Positions 22,802 to 34,973 are shown, counted from the first letter of the stretch. The stretch: DNA of 64,000 nt from Ipomoea triloba (GCF_003576645.1 NC_044925.1:13148877-13212876), one strand, 5' to 3'. Program-made: numbers and translations. Notes: generated by a model not told the origin, from the sequence alone.

Positions 22802-24808
22802 TTAGGTACCCAAACTTTGGGTCCTGATGGGTTAGTGAGTTTAGGCATCCATTTATACCTTGGGCCCATTATTCCAGGCCTAGGTGCAATGTAGCCATTG
22901 TACGTTTGATAATCATAAGGAATGCTAGCAAAGACTCTGGGACTCTTAGATGCATAGATCAGTTTTGGTTGAGGCCTGACCTCAGACTTACGCACCATGC
23001 CCTTCATTGCCTGTTTGGTCATATGAAATTGCTGGAAGTGAGGTTTCTTCCGGAAATTGTGATTCGATGACCAATCCTCACTAGATGGATAAAGTCTGCC
23101 TTCCTCCATCCGTGAGTTCCTAACTCTATGGATCTCTGACCTTCCATATTTGCCTTGAGGCGCATTATATGGAATGTAGCTTCTTTTGTACTCGGAACGA
23201 CCTTGCGAGAGATAGCTAGGTGATCTCTCGATATTGTTTACCCGACCATTCTTCATAGCTTTCCTATACTTTCTATTTCTGGTGTATAGGGACGGTTTCT
23301 GAATAGCTACTCTGGTCTTTCCTGTTGATCCTTTATGACCCTTATTTGGTTTGGGTTGAGATCCTCCAATTTTTGAAGTTCCCAAACCAATGGTCTGTTT
23401 ATCTCTCGAGAGACAGTTCTGACGGAACCCTAGGCCGGTTCTATCACTGGTGGGTCTGTGATCATTCACCATTTTCTCCATAGCTTTGGAGGAATTAGTG
23501 TATGATGCTATGACCTTCCTAAGATTAAGCTCTCTGGTCTCTCGAGCTTTGCACTCTTCAGCCAGTAGGATTACTTTAGCTTCTAACTCACTTACTTTGA
23601 GAGTTAGCTCCGAATTCTCTTTCGAGACGTTCTTAAGCATATCTCTTTTAGCAGTTAGCTTGCTGTTTTCTTCCCTGATTTTGGCATGAGTGCTGTTAGC
23701 GATTTTGAGGTTCCTTCTGATCAATTCCATAGTTTCGAAGTGATCCTCATCGCTTCCAAACGAAGAACATTGAGAAGTAGATATGGAGCAGCTAGATGTA
23801 GAAGGGGAGGTTACCTCATTATTGATAGCCATCAAGCATTTATCCTCCTCTTCTGTAGTGTATAAGCAGATGAGCCCCCTCTCATCCTCTGAGCTGCGGC
23901 TGCTATCGCTGGAGCTCGACGTCTCGGACTCCTCGATTGCCTTCTCGAGTTCCTCAGCAACAAGCGCCTTCCTGCGCAAGTGTGTCTTTGTTTCTCCCTT
24001 GAAGCCACCTTGTGCTGACTTCTCTCTGGATTCTTCTTTTCTTCTGGAATCCTTGCCTTCCTGGCCTTGATGCTTGCTTACCGGTGGGTAAGGACATTCA
24101 GCCTTGAAGTGCCCTGGTCTCCTGCAGTTGTAGCATAGACCTTGATCTTCTTCCTCCATTCTTCTGGATGTGTATCTCTCATTTTTCCTTCTTGAGGAGG
24201 AAGGTGAACTTGTATTGCTCTTCGATGTCTTCTTCATGAACTTCCTGAATTTTCCCATGAAGAAAGCAAACTGTTCGTCAGATAAAAAATCAGTGGGATT
24301 AGGGTCTGACCTTGAGGAGATGGTTGGTTGATCAGCAACCAGTGCCACATTCCGTCTGTCCACCACGTCCTCATCTCTCGGGAACATCTCAAATTCGAAG
24401 GCTTTGAGATCTCTGAACAGTTGGTCGGTTGTGGTGTTCTTCAAATCCCTGTGATCACGCATTGTGATCACCTTCATTTCCCACTCCTTGGTAAGGCCTC
24501 GTAAGACCTTCAGGTTTAGCTCCTTTTGTGGAATCTCCTTCTCGAGATCACTGATCTCTATTGATAGCTTCATGAACCGAGATTCCATGCTGTCGATGCT
24601 TTCCCCTGGCCACGGTGCAAGTGTTCTCCTTTTCCTGTTCGTCACCTTCACCAATTAACATCAAAGTATCCCATACCTCTTTTGCCGTTTTGCACTTTCT
24701 TACTTTTGGGAAGATGGTTTCATCTATAGCTTTGAAGAGAATATCCTTGGCAATATTGTCCAGGTTGTTTCTCTTCCTATCATCACTTGTCCATTCTTCC
24801 CTAGGTTT
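22792..24808 (-). CDS. gag of element B (main copy)
   Basis: Encodes the capsid-type protein that packages the element RNA. Readable parts are the UBN2-type gag core (KLSIEISDLEKEIPQKELNL, then ALVADQ), an acidic Ser-rich linker and one CCHC zinc knuckle (CYNCRRPGHFKAEC), followed by a coiled-coil-like region and a basic tail. It ends in VWVPKLA with a TGA at 22792. Compared with SIRE-type gag the frame shifts near 24610, where KENT is followed in the other frame by LAPWPGESIDSMESRF. The identical shift occurs in the duplicated block at 24810-26745. The extreme N-terminus is on the far side of the N at 26746. Confidence 0.85.
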
Positions 24809-24809
24809 N

Positions 24810-26745
24810 TCCAGGCCTAGGTGCAATGTAGCCATTGTACGTTTGATAATCATAAGGAATGCTAGCAAAGACTCTGGGACTCTTAGATGCATAGATCAGT
24901 TTTGGTTGAGGCCTGACCTCAGACTTACGCACCATGCCCTTCATTGCCTGTTTGGTCATATGAAATTGCTGGAAGTGAGGTTTCTTCCGGAAATTGTGAT
25001 TCGATGACCAATCCTCACTAGATGGATAAAGTCTGCCTTCCTCCATCCGTGAGTTCCTAACTCTATGGATCTCTGACCTTCCATATTTGCCTTGAGGCGC
25101 ATTATATGGAATGTAGCTTCTTTTGTACTCGGAACGACCTTGCGAGAGATAGCTAGGTGATCTCTCGATATTGTTTACCCGACCATTCTTCATAGCTTTC
25201 CTATACTTTCTATTTCTGGTGTATAGGGACGGTTTCTGAATAGCTACTCTGGTCTTTCCTGTTGATCCTTTATGACCCTTATTTGGTTTGGGTTGAGATC
25301 CTCCAATTTTTGAAGTTCCCAAACCAATGGTCTGTTTATCTCTCGAGAGACAGTTCTGACGGAACCCTAGGCCGGTTCTATCACTGGTGGGTCTGTGATC
25401 ATTCACCATTTTCTCCATAGCTTTGGAGGAATTAGTGTATGATGCTATGACCTTCCTAAGATTAAGCTCTCTGGTCTCTCGAGCTTTGCACTCTTCAGCC
25501 AGTAGGATTACTTTAGCTTCTAACTCACTTACTTTGAGAGTTAGCTCCGAATTCTCTTTCGAGACGTTCTTAAGCATATCTCTTTTAGCAGTTAGCTTGC
25601 TGTTTTCTTCCCTGATTTTGGCATGAGTGCTGTTAGCGATTTTGAGGTTCCTTCTGATCAATTCCATAGTTTCGAAGTGATCCTCATCGCTTCCAAACGA
25701 AGAACATTGAGAAGTAGATATGGAGCAGCTAGATGTAGAAGGGGAGGTTACCTCATTATTGATAGCCATCAAGCATTTATCCTCCTCTTCTGTAGTGTAT
25801 AAGCAGATGAGCCCCCTCTCATCCTCTGAGCTGCGGCTGCTATCGCTGGAGCTCGACGTCTCGGACTCCTCGATTGCCTTCTCGAGTTCCTCAGCAACAA
25901 GCGCCTTCCTGCGCAAGTGTGTCTTTGTTTCTCCCTTGAAGCCACCTTGTGCTGACTTCTCTCTGGATTCTTCTTTTCTTCTGGAATCCTTGCCTTCCTG
26001 GCCTTGATGCTTGCTTACCGGTGGGTAAGGACATTCAGCCTTGAAGTGCCCTGGTCTCCTGCAGTTGTAGCATAGACCTTGATCTTCTTCCTCCATTCTT
26101 CTGGATGTGTATCTCTCATTTTTCCTTCTTGAGGAGGAAGGTGAACTTGTATTGCTCTTCGATGTCTTCTTCATGAACTTCCTGAATTTTCCCATGAAGA
26201 AAGCAAACTGTTCGTCAGATAAAAAATCAGTGGGATTAGGGTCTGACCTTGAGGAGATGGTTGGTTGATCAGCAACCAGTGCCACATTCCGTCTGTCCAC
26301 CACGTCCTCATCTCTCGGGAACATCTCAAATTCGAAGGCTTTGAGATCTCTGAACAGTTGGTCGGTTGTGGTGTTCTTCAAATCCCTGTGATCACGCATT
26401 GTGATCACCTTCATTTCCCACTCCTTGGTAAGGCCTCGTAAGACCTTCAGGTTTAGCTCCTTTTGTGGAATCTCCTTCTCGAGATCACTGATCTCTATTG
26501 ATAGCTTCATGAACCGAGATTCCATGCTGTCGATGCTTTCCCCTGGCCACGGTGCAAGTGTTCTCCTTTTCCTGTTCGTCACCTTCACCAATTAACATCA
26601 AAGTATCCCATACCTCTTTTGCCGTTTTGCACTTTCTTACTTTTGGGAAGATGGTTTCATCTATAGCTTTGAAGAGAATATCCTTGGCAATATTGTCCAG
26701 GTTGTTTCTCTTCCTATCATCACTTGTCCATTCTTCCCTAGGTTT
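24810..26745 (-). other. Duplicate of the gag block 22873-24808
   Basis: 1936 bp repeated at a constant offset of 1937 and bounded by single N at 24809 and 26746. I saw no difference between the copies where I compared them. An unmerged contig overlap is the simplest explanation. Confidence 0.85.
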
Positions 26746-26746
26746 N

Positions 26747-26877
26747 TTGACTGGTCCAGAAGTTATAACCTCGGCCATCTCATCATGGAGGGCTGATAGA
26801 TACGCAAGCATGCGTGTTTTCCAGTCATCGAACCTGCTAAGATCAAAGAGAAGATGTCTCGACAACATGCTGTCCAT
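26747..26877 (-). CDS. gag N-terminus of element B
   Basis: MDSMLSRHLLFDLSRFDDWK and YLSALHDEMAEV form a typical Copia gag start, read from an ATG at 26877, about 100 nt after the PBS. It continues, across the N at 26746, into KPREEWTSDDRKRNNLDN. Confidence 0.8.
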
Positions 26878-26977
26878 TTAAAAAGATTATCTCGTGCTTT
26901 GAAAACTTTTTCAAAAGATTTTTCAAAGAAGGATCTCTAGGCAATATAAACAAAGGTTTATATCGATCAGAGAACCT

Positions 26978-26989
26978 GCTCTGATACCA
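26978..26989 (-). promoter_or_regulatory. Primer-binding site of element B
   Basis: The minus strand reads TGGTATCAGAGC, the exact initiator-Met tRNA primer site, two bases after the 5' LTR. Confidence 0.9.
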
Positions 26990-26991
26990 AT

Positions 26992-27964
26992 TGTTGGTCC
27001 CAAGGGGATGGGGTACAAGTCTAGGGGGGGGGGTGAATAGACTTGTATAAGATTTTGCAAATCTTTTCAACCTCTCGTGTGTATTGAACTTAGGATGTTT
27101 AGGTTCGATACCTCACGAGGTGAAGACAAAGTTTTATGCGCAGCGGAAATGTTATCCCCTTTTAGTTAGCACGAGTTTGAGTTAGTTCGAGAGGTGTGTT
27201 TATATGTAGTGCAATCGAGAAGTTAGCGAGAGATAAAAGCAGAAAGTAAATGCGAGAGAGATTTTTAAGTGGTTCGGCCAACCCGCCTACGTCCACTCTT
27301 CTTCCAGAAACTCCCTGGAAGGATTGCACTAAAAAACTTCCCTTTTCAGTACAATATCGAGCACTTGAGCTTTGATCACGAAGCCCGCCTCAAGCCTCAG
27401 GTTTTTCGCCCCGCTTCTTGTTACTCCACCTATCGAGCACTTGAGCTTTGATCACCAAGCCCGCCTCAAGCCTCAGGATCTTCACAAGACAGCTCCCAGG
27501 TTACTCCGCCTCTCCTCAGGTTTTTCTCCCCGCTTCCAGTTACTCCACCTCTCGAGCACTTGAGCTTTGATCACCAAGCCCGCCTCAAGCCTCAGGATCT
27601 TCACTAGACAGCTGCNGAACTCTGCTTATGTCTCGAACTGAGTTGTTGCATCGAGAGATCTTATCTCTCGAACTCTGCTTATGTCTCGAGACTTAGTTGA
27701 TGTCTCGCAGACCCTTATTCCTCCAGTGTTGTCCCGTGCCTTCTTCTGTTCTATCTATGAAATTACAACACGAGACTTCTAAGATGTTCAAACAAGTTTA
27801 CCTTAAGCTTTAAATATTTTCCGAGTTGAGCTCAAAGTTACCCGGTTGTATTTTCGCTCTTGGTTTACTTGTCGAACTTACAACGTTTTGCCTATGTGTC
27901 GAGACTTGGGGATTTCTACTTAACAGTTGGTATCATCAAAACCTATTACATGATGTTCCTAACA
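26992..27964 (-). repeat. 5' LTR of element B (internally incomplete)
   Basis: Matches 11281-12832 with few substitutions but lacks about 0.6 kb at the single N at 27616. The short G-run length differs from the other LTR. High similarity points to a recent insertion. Confidence 0.9.
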
Positions 27965-27969
27965 GGTCA

Positions 27970-28520
27970 TGCATTTGGCCGTCGGCAAAACCAGTTCCCG
28001 GCAGGTGTGGCTCGCCGTGGAACAGTCCCTGGGTCGGCGACACGTGCTCGTACTCTCCGGCTACTGGGGCAGCTTCAAGGTCTACGGCAAGGTGATGAAT
28101 CTGTGGCGGACTACCTCGGTCGTGCGTAGGTGCTCGTGGAGGACCTGGCGTTGGCTGGCTGGGAGGTGACTCTTGATGATCAGAATCTATACATTTTTCG
28201 AGGGCTTCGCGCAGAGTATCGTCCGCTCGTGGCCACGTTGACGGCGAGGCAGGAACCATTTACACTTGCTGAGCTGTCCGATTTCCTAGTGGCAAATGAA
28301 TTTATCTGCGGAGATGAGTATGACGCAGGTGGTGCGCAGGTGACTCCGGCGGTCATGGTAGCTCAACCTGGGCGTGGAAGAGAAGGTCAAGGTGGCAGTT
28401 TCGTGCGTGGTGGCGGTTGTGGGCGCTGGCAGAGCGGTGGTCATGGTCGCGGTCGTCGGTCTCCTCCATGGTGTCAGATTTGCGGCAATATTAGCCATAC
28501 CGCTATTGCATGCTACCAGC
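27970..28520 (+). pseudogene. gag of Copia element A, 3' part
   Basis: Continues the frame cut at 11280. It contains LGQLQGLRQGDESVADYLG, a TAG in place of a sense codon before VLVEDLALAG, and a one-base frameshift near 28025. It ends with a CCHC zinc knuckle (CQICGNISHTAIAC at about 28475-28520) after a Gly/Arg-rich linker. Nucleocapsid-type RNA binding is the known role of such knuckles. Confidence 0.8.
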
Positions 28521-31500
28521 GTTATGCTGGTTCTGGACCTCAGGCACACATTGCCTATTCTGCTCAGGATGCTTCTTCTACAGTTGGGTCGCATAATTGG
28601 TTCCCGGATACTAGGGCAACCAATCACGCTACTCCTGATCCTGGGGTGTTGTCTACTGCTGATGATTATACTGGTCCTGACGTCTTACGCGTCGGGAATG
28701 ATACAGGTATGCCAATTTCTAGTGTTGGTCATGTATCTATTTCTACTCCTAGTCGTTCGTTTAAACTATCTAATGTGTTACATGTTCCAAAGTTGTCTGC
28801 CTCATTATTATCTGTCCAACGTTTTGCCTGTGATAATCGTGTCTTCTTTGAATTTCATCCTACCTATTCTTTTGTGAAGGATCTCGTCACCAAGGAGGTT
28901 CTGTTCAAGGGGACAGGTTCTGATGGTCTCTACTCTCTTCCAGTGTCCAAGTCTGGTCCTGCTGCGTTACTGTCCGCGCGGGCCATTCATTCAGTTTGGC
29001 ACAACAGGCTAGGTCATCCGCATCAGCGGTTTCTCGGTCAGATACTGAAGTCATGTCCAACTTCCAATTCTAGTATTAGTGAGTCTTTATGTTCTGCTTG
29101 TCAATTAGGGAAGTCGGCTCGTTTTCCGCTTCCTCGTGTTAGTTCGTCTAGTTCACATGTTCTTGAACTTTTGTACTCGGACATTTGGGGCCCTGCGCCT
29201 TTATTATCTAGTAATGGTTCGCGTTACTTCGTTATTTTTATTGATGACTATTCTCGCTTTACGTGGTTTTATCTTCTACATCAAAAATCTGATATATATG
29301 CTGTTTTTGAACGTTTCCGTACCATGGTAGAGCGTCTTTTGCCGTGCAAAATTAAATCTATTCAGACTGATTTGGGGGGTGAATACCAAAAGTTGCATAA
29401 TCGCTTTGTTCAGTTGGGAATTGTCCATCGTCGTTCCTGTGCCTACACCCATGAGCAGAATGGGCGTGTGGAGCGTAGGCACAAGCACATCGTTGAGACG
29501 GGTCTTGCCTTGATGGCTCAGGCTTCGGTCTCGTGTCGTTTCTGGGAGTTTACATTTGAAACTGCGGTATACCTAATTAATAAAATGCCTACTCCTGTCC
29601 TTGGTCATGTCAGTCCACACTTCAAAGTTCATCGGTCTCCCCCGTCATACACTCTCCTTAAAGTTTTCGGTTGTCTTTGTTATCCATACTTGCGTCCTTA
29701 CAATCGGCACAAGATGGATTTTCGGTCGGCTCCCTGTGTGTTTTTAGGGTACCCTGAGTCCTTCCGTGGTTATAGGTGCATGGATCTCAACACTAACCGA
29801 ATTTGTGTGTGTAGACATGTGCATTTTGATGAGCAGAATTTTCCTTTTGCGCGCCTCGCACTCAGTGGTCCGGTATCGGCTGTCAAAAGTATGCCTTGGG
29901 GTACGGTTGGTTTTTCCCGATCTGTGGCATCCTCTGTTCCACCACCGGTGTCGAGTGTTCCGGCCAGTGCTCCCGGCCAACCTGTTGTTGTGCGTCACAC
30001 TCGTCGGCGTGTGTGTGGTCTTCCTCGCTCGCACTCAATGACGCTACGGTCTCAAAGGTCGGCTAATATGCGTGCCTTGGTGTCTCAGGTCACTCCTCCG
30101 GACCCTACCAGTTGCGAACCATCGTGTTTCTCTCAGGCTGTTCGACACAGTGAGTGGCGGGAGGCCATGGATGCTGAGTTTAATGCCCTCCTGCAGAATC
30201 AGACCTGGCGGCTTGTTCCTCCTCCTGCTGGTGTTAATGTGGTTGGTTGTAAATGGGTCTTTCGTGTGAAACGGAAGGCTGATGGTTCGGTAGAGCGCTA
30301 CAAGGCCCGTCTCGTGGCGAAAAGCTTCAATCAAGTACCGAGTAGGATTTCTTTGAAACTTTTAGTCCAATTGTCAAGCCAACCACCGTGCGTTTATTGC
30401 TATCTTTAGCTTATTCTCGGGGTTGGGTGATCCGACAACTGGATATCCATAATGCGTTTCTTAATGGCCGGTTAGCTGAAACTGTCTATATGCGTCAACC
30501 TCCAGGTTACGAAGATAAGGAGCACCCAGATTTTCTCTGTTTGTTACAACGCTCGTTGTATGGTCTCAAGCAGGCTCCTCGTGCGTGGTTCACTCGTTTG
30601 CACGAGTTCTTGGTGTCTGTTGGTTTTCAACCATCAAAGACTGATGTATCTTTGTTTGTGTATTCGGCTAGTGGTACCACTGTTTATCTTCTGGTCTACG
30701 CCGATGATATTCTCATTATGGGAAGTGACTCGGTGTGCATTTCAGGCTTGGTTCGACGGTTGTCTTCAGTGTTAAAGGCGCGTGATATGGGCGGTCCCTC
30801 ATTTTTTCTAGGTATTGAAACTATTGCCGTTGGTGATGGTGTGCTTCTTTCTCAGCGTCGTTTATGAGTGACATTCTGAAACGAGTAGGTATGGTGGACT
30901 GTAAGGCTGTTGTTACGCCGCTCTCGACCACTCAGTCGGATGTTAATCATGTTGAGCCTTATGCTGATCCATCGTAGTACAAGAGTCTGGCTGGGGCTTT
31001 GTAGTATTTGACAGTAACTCGCCCGGATTTGTCTTATGCGGTTAATAGGCTCTGCCAACATATGCACTCCCCGACTATGTCTCATTGGGCTATGTTAAAG
31101 CAGGTCTTTCGGTATGTTAAGGGCACCATACACTTTGGCTTATCTCTACGCAAGTCTCCTTCAGATGCTTTGCATGCTTTCAGTGACTCTGATTGGGCTG
31201 GATCTCCTGAGGATCGCAAGTCCATTAGTGGTTATGCGGTTTATCTCGGTTCGAACTTGATTTCTTGGTCTTGTCGGAAGTAGAAGACTGTGGCTCGTTC
31301 CTCTACGGAGGCTGAATACAAAGCGTTGGCAGATGTCTCGGCTGAAGTTACGTGGCTTGTGTCGTTGATGCGTGAGTTGGGTTTACCTGTTACGTCTTCT
31401 CCTAGGCTGTGGTGCGATAATCTCGACGCTACCTATCTTTGCGCTAATCCTGTTTTTCACGCCCGCACGAAACATGTTGAAATCGACTATCATTTTGTTC

Positions 31501-31643
31501 GTGACAAAGTGGCAAAGGGGGAGTTCCAGGTTCATTTTATCTCCACGAAGGATCAATTAGCGGACATTTTCACTAAACCGTTACCTAGGCCGTGTTTCAC
31601 TTGGTTACGTGACACGCTCAATGTTGTTAGTCACCCCACTTGA
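28521..31643 (+). pseudogene. pol of Copia element A (protease, integrase, RT, RNase H; broken)
   Basis: The protease motif is WFPDTRATNHATPD: the catalytic D-S/T-G triad has become DTR. Integrase has HNRLGHPHQRF, CSACQLGKSARF, LYSDIWGPAP, IQTDLGGEY and HEQNGRVERRH. RT starts at TWRLVPPPAG, suffers a frameshift near 30330, and continues with [21 protein letters not shown] and the intact YADDILI. It meets a stop at 30865-30867. RNase H is readable ([26 protein letters not shown]) but interrupted by three TAG codons (near 30976, 31003 and 31281). The copy is inactive from several independent lesions although its LTRs are still very similar. Confidence 0.9.
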
Positions 31644-31656
31644 GCTTGAGGGGGAG
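31644..31656 (+). promoter_or_regulatory. Polypurine tract of element A
   Basis: TTGAGGGGGAGTA lies directly before the 3' LTR. Confidence 0.8.
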
Positions 31657-31810
31657 TATTAGAGATGAATATATTTTAGAGTTATATTTGGTAGGATAAT
31701 ATTTGGTTAATATTTGGTTGGTGATTCTTACTGTATTTATTCATTCCCTTACTGTATATATTCATCAGTTTTCCTATTATCAATTATATCCAATAATCAA
31801 CGTTCTCATC
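31657..31810 (+). repeat. 3' LTR of Copia element A
   Basis: 154 bp, TATTAGAGATG...TTCTCATC, followed by the TSD TATAC. It carries an 11-bp tandem duplication absent from the 5' LTR. Confidence 0.85.
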
Positions 31811-32019
31811 TATACAATGTCTTTTTATGACTAAGTAACTTATATAGCGTAGATTCTCTCTCTAGCGCGCAGGGGAGTGCAAATCAAATGTGTTAACGTT
31901 CGCCGGATAGAAAAAGAGTAATGTGTTTTATAATTACTAAAGGATTTAAATTCATTAGCAAGATAGAAAAAGTAGGCAAATAAACATGATATATTATGAT
32001 AATAAGTTTCAAAACCAAT

Positions 32020-33030
32020 CACTACAAGAAAAATGCACATAGACAACATTAAAAAGACAACAGTTTTTGACAAAAGTGTTGTCTTTTGTGTAAAAGACAA
32101 CACTTTTGGACAAAACCGTTGTATTTGACGCAACACTTTTATCAAAGGCAACGGTTTTTACCGAACCGTTGTCTTTAGTGTGTTGTCTTTGTGCATTTTG
32201 TCAAAAGACAACACCGCAAAGACAACGATTTTTAAAAACCGTTGTCTATGTGCATTTAAAAAAAAAAAGACAACAGTTTTATGTAACCGTTGTCGTTGGT
32301 GTGTTGTCTTTAAGTGCACTTGAATACACAACACTACAAAGACAACGGTTTTTTAAAACCTTTGTCTTTGCGCGATTTTTCTTTTTAAGACAACGATTTT
32401 ATTTAACCGTTGTCATTTGTGTGTTCTCTTTACGCACACTTGAATAGACAACACTTCAAAGACTACGGTTTATTAAAACCGTTGTCTTTTTGCACCCATT
32501 TTTTTTTATTTAGACAACGATTTTATTTAACTGTTGTAGTTGTTGTGTTGTCTTTAAATGCACTTGAATACACAACACTACAAAGACAACGGCATTTTAA
32601 AACCGTTGTCTTTGGGCGTTTATTTTTTTTGTAAAGACAACGATTTTATTTAGCCGTTGTTGTTGGTGTGTTGTTATTAAACGCATTTTAATACACAACA
32701 CTTCAAAGACAACAGTTTTTTAAAATCGTTGTCTATGTGCATTCGGTTATTTTAATTAAACAACGGTTTTATGTAACCATTGTCATTCATGTGTTGTCTT
32801 TAAGTGCACTTGAATACACAACACTACAAAGACAACGATTTTTTTAAATCGTTGTCTTCGAGTGTTTATTTTTTTTAAAGACAACGGTTTTATTTAACCG
32901 TTGTCGATTGTGTATTGTCTTTAAGTGCACTTTAATAGACAACACTTCCAAGACAACAATTTATTAAAATAATTGTCTTTGCATGTGCACCCGTTTTTTA
33001 TTTAGACAACGATTTTATTTAACCAACGAA
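32020..33030. repeat. Left subterminal repeats of CACTA copy 1
   Basis: Roughly 90-bp degenerate units contain GACAACGGTTTT facing AACCGTTGTC (short hairpins) with TGTGTTGTCTTTAAGTGCAC between them. Such arrays are the known binding region for CACTA transposition proteins. Confidence 0.85.
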
Positions 33031-33176
33031 TTGTATTAGCGGGTTTGACTAACGGATAATATATATTAGCGTTTTGTAAAAAAATATTTGATAAAATTAG
33101 CTGTTTAAATTAGCGATTAACATGTAAAATGACCTAAAAGGGTATAATAATAATAATATTATTATTATTAATATTA

Positions 33177-34100
33177 GGGAAAATGGCATCTTTAGTCCCT
33201 GAGTTATAGGGGTAGTGTAGACTCAGTCCCTAAGTTATGGCTGTATGCGAGTTTAGTCCCTCAGTTATTCACAAAGTGGCAAGTTTAGTCCCTGGACATT
33301 AAATTTGACGAAAAAATTAAAAAATATTCAAAATTTGAGGGGTAAAATAGGAAATTCACATTTTATTATTATTCTTATATCAAAACCACTTTTACAACAT
33401 TATTTTTTCACTTCTTAGCCTAATTATTTTCAATATTTTTCATTTTTAAAAGCATTTTAATAACTTTCAAATGACTTGTTAGGAACGTGACTCTCGTATA
33501 ACACATTTAAAACTTAGCACAAATAAAGAAATGCATGATCATTGTATTTAGGTGTATGAAACACACTGTCCTAACAAGTTTTTATTTTTTTACTAAGTAA
33601 CAAATGTAATAAAATTAAACTTTTGAGATAGGATAGTGTGTAAAAAAATCTCAAAAGTTTTAATTGTATTACATTTGTTGCTTAGTAAAAAAATAAAAAC
33701 TTGTTAGGATAGTGTGTTTCATACACCTAAATACAATGATCATGCATTTCTTTATTTGTGCTAGGTTTTAAGTGTGTTATACGAGAGTCAGGTTACTAAT
33801 AAGTCATTTGAAAGTTATTAAAATGCTTTTAAAAATGAAAAATCTTGAAAATAATTAGGCTAAGAAGTGAAAAATAATGTTGTAAAAGTGGTTTTGATAT
33901 AAGAATAATAATAAAATGTGAATTTCCTATTTTACCCCTCAAATTTTGAATATTTTTTAATTTTTTCGTCAAATTTAATGTCCAGGGACTAAACTCGCCA
34001 CTTTGTGAATAACTGAGGGACTAAACTCGCATACAGCCATAACTTAGGGACTGAGTCTACACTACCCCTATAACTCAGGGACTAAAGATGCCATTTTCCC
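33177..34100. mobile_element. Long-arm Mutator-type foldback, 924 bp, in CACTA copy 1
   Basis: Two about 450-bp arms are near-perfect inverted copies (GGGAAAATGGCATCTTTAG at the left, its complement at the right) around a loop of a few tens of bases near 33640. Flanks are TTAATATTA at 33168-33176 and 34101-34109, a possible 9-bp TSD, though the target is AAT-rich. Copy 2 of the CACTA lacks this insertion. Non-coding. Confidence 0.8.
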
Positions 34101-34973
34101 TTAATATTAATATTAATAATATTAATCTATACTATTAATAAAAACAATATCCTCTGTTTTAACATCCCGCCCAAAACACTCCTATACTATTATGGTTTGC
34201 GTAATATTGTAAAATACGATAATACAATTCCTATACGTAATACAATTGTAAATTAAAATAAAATTCCTAATAAAATATATATATATATATATATTCTTCC
34301 CTATATTCTATTCGTAATACAATTCTAGATTAAAATTACTAAACGTAATAATTCAGTATATATATTTCTCTGCAATGCAATCTATACTATTAATAAAAAC
34401 AATATCCTCAGTTTTAAATTCCCGCCCAAAACACTCATATACTATTATGGTTTGCGTAATATTGTAAAACACGGTAACACATGCAATTCCTATTCGTAAT
34501 ACAATTGTACATTAAAGTAAAATTCCTAATAATATATATATATTCTTACCTACATTCCTATTCGTAATACAATTCTAGGTTAAAATTACTAATCGTAATA
34601 ATTCAGTATATATATTTCTCTGCAATGCAATCTATACTATTAATAAAAACAATAATCTCAGTTTTAACTTCCCGCCAATACACTCCTATACTATTATGGT
34701 TTGCGTAATATTGTAAAATACGGCAATACAATTCCTATTCGTAATACAATTGTAAATTAAAATAAAATTCCTAATAAAATATATATATTCTTCCCTACAT
34801 GCTATGCTGTACAATTCAATAAGCCTTAGAAAAACTCTTGTATAAGTAGTGGTGCAAACCTCTTCTCAAACCAAGTAGTGGACCCCACATATATTTGTAC
34901 CATAATATTGCCACTAAAATGCCATTTTATGCTAATTTTTTCCAACAGTTATTTGTCCAGAGAATATCAACGT

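Larger units (their letters stand above)
11281..27964 (-). mobile_element. SIRE-like Copia LTR retrotransposon B nested in element A
   Basis: The element starts TGTTGGTCCC and ends CCTAACA on the plus strand, flanked by the 5-bp repeat GGTCA at 11276-11280 and 27965-27969. It is read on the minus strand: 5' LTR (27964-26992), PBS, gag with zinc knuckle, protease, integrase, RT, RNase H, a small extra ORF (17889-17400), a long envelope-position ORF (16619-13121), polypurine tract and 3' LTR (12832-11281). Long LTRs and coding capacity behind pol are typical of the SIRE/Maximus lineage. The assembled length is inflated by duplicated blocks at single-N joins (18040-19003, 19005-19448, 21031-21285 and 24810-26745). 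Confidence 0.9.
10737..31810 (+). mobile_element. Copia LTR retrotransposon A, interrupted by element B
   Basis: The LTRs at 10737-10879 and 31657-31810 are near-identical. They are flanked by the 5-bp repeat TATAC at 10732-10736 and 31811-31815. A primer-binding site follows the left LTR and a purine tract precedes the right LTR. Without the nested element B (11281-27964 plus its 5-bp TSD) the element is about 4.4 kb, a normal size for a small Copia. Domain order is gag, protease, integrase, RT, RNase H. The polyprotein is broken by frameshifts and stops, so the copy is dead. Ale/Retrofit-type lineage is suggested by the sequence style but was not tested. Confidence 0.9.

Noticed and set aside
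24801..26591. A second gag gene in element B
   Set aside because: Matches 22873-24808 with a constant offset and lies between single N bases.
32040..33010. Regularly spaced repeats that look CRISPR-like
   Set aside because: Units are degenerate, contain internal hairpins, vary in spacing and end at a CACTA terminus in a plant genome. They are subterminal transposon repeats.
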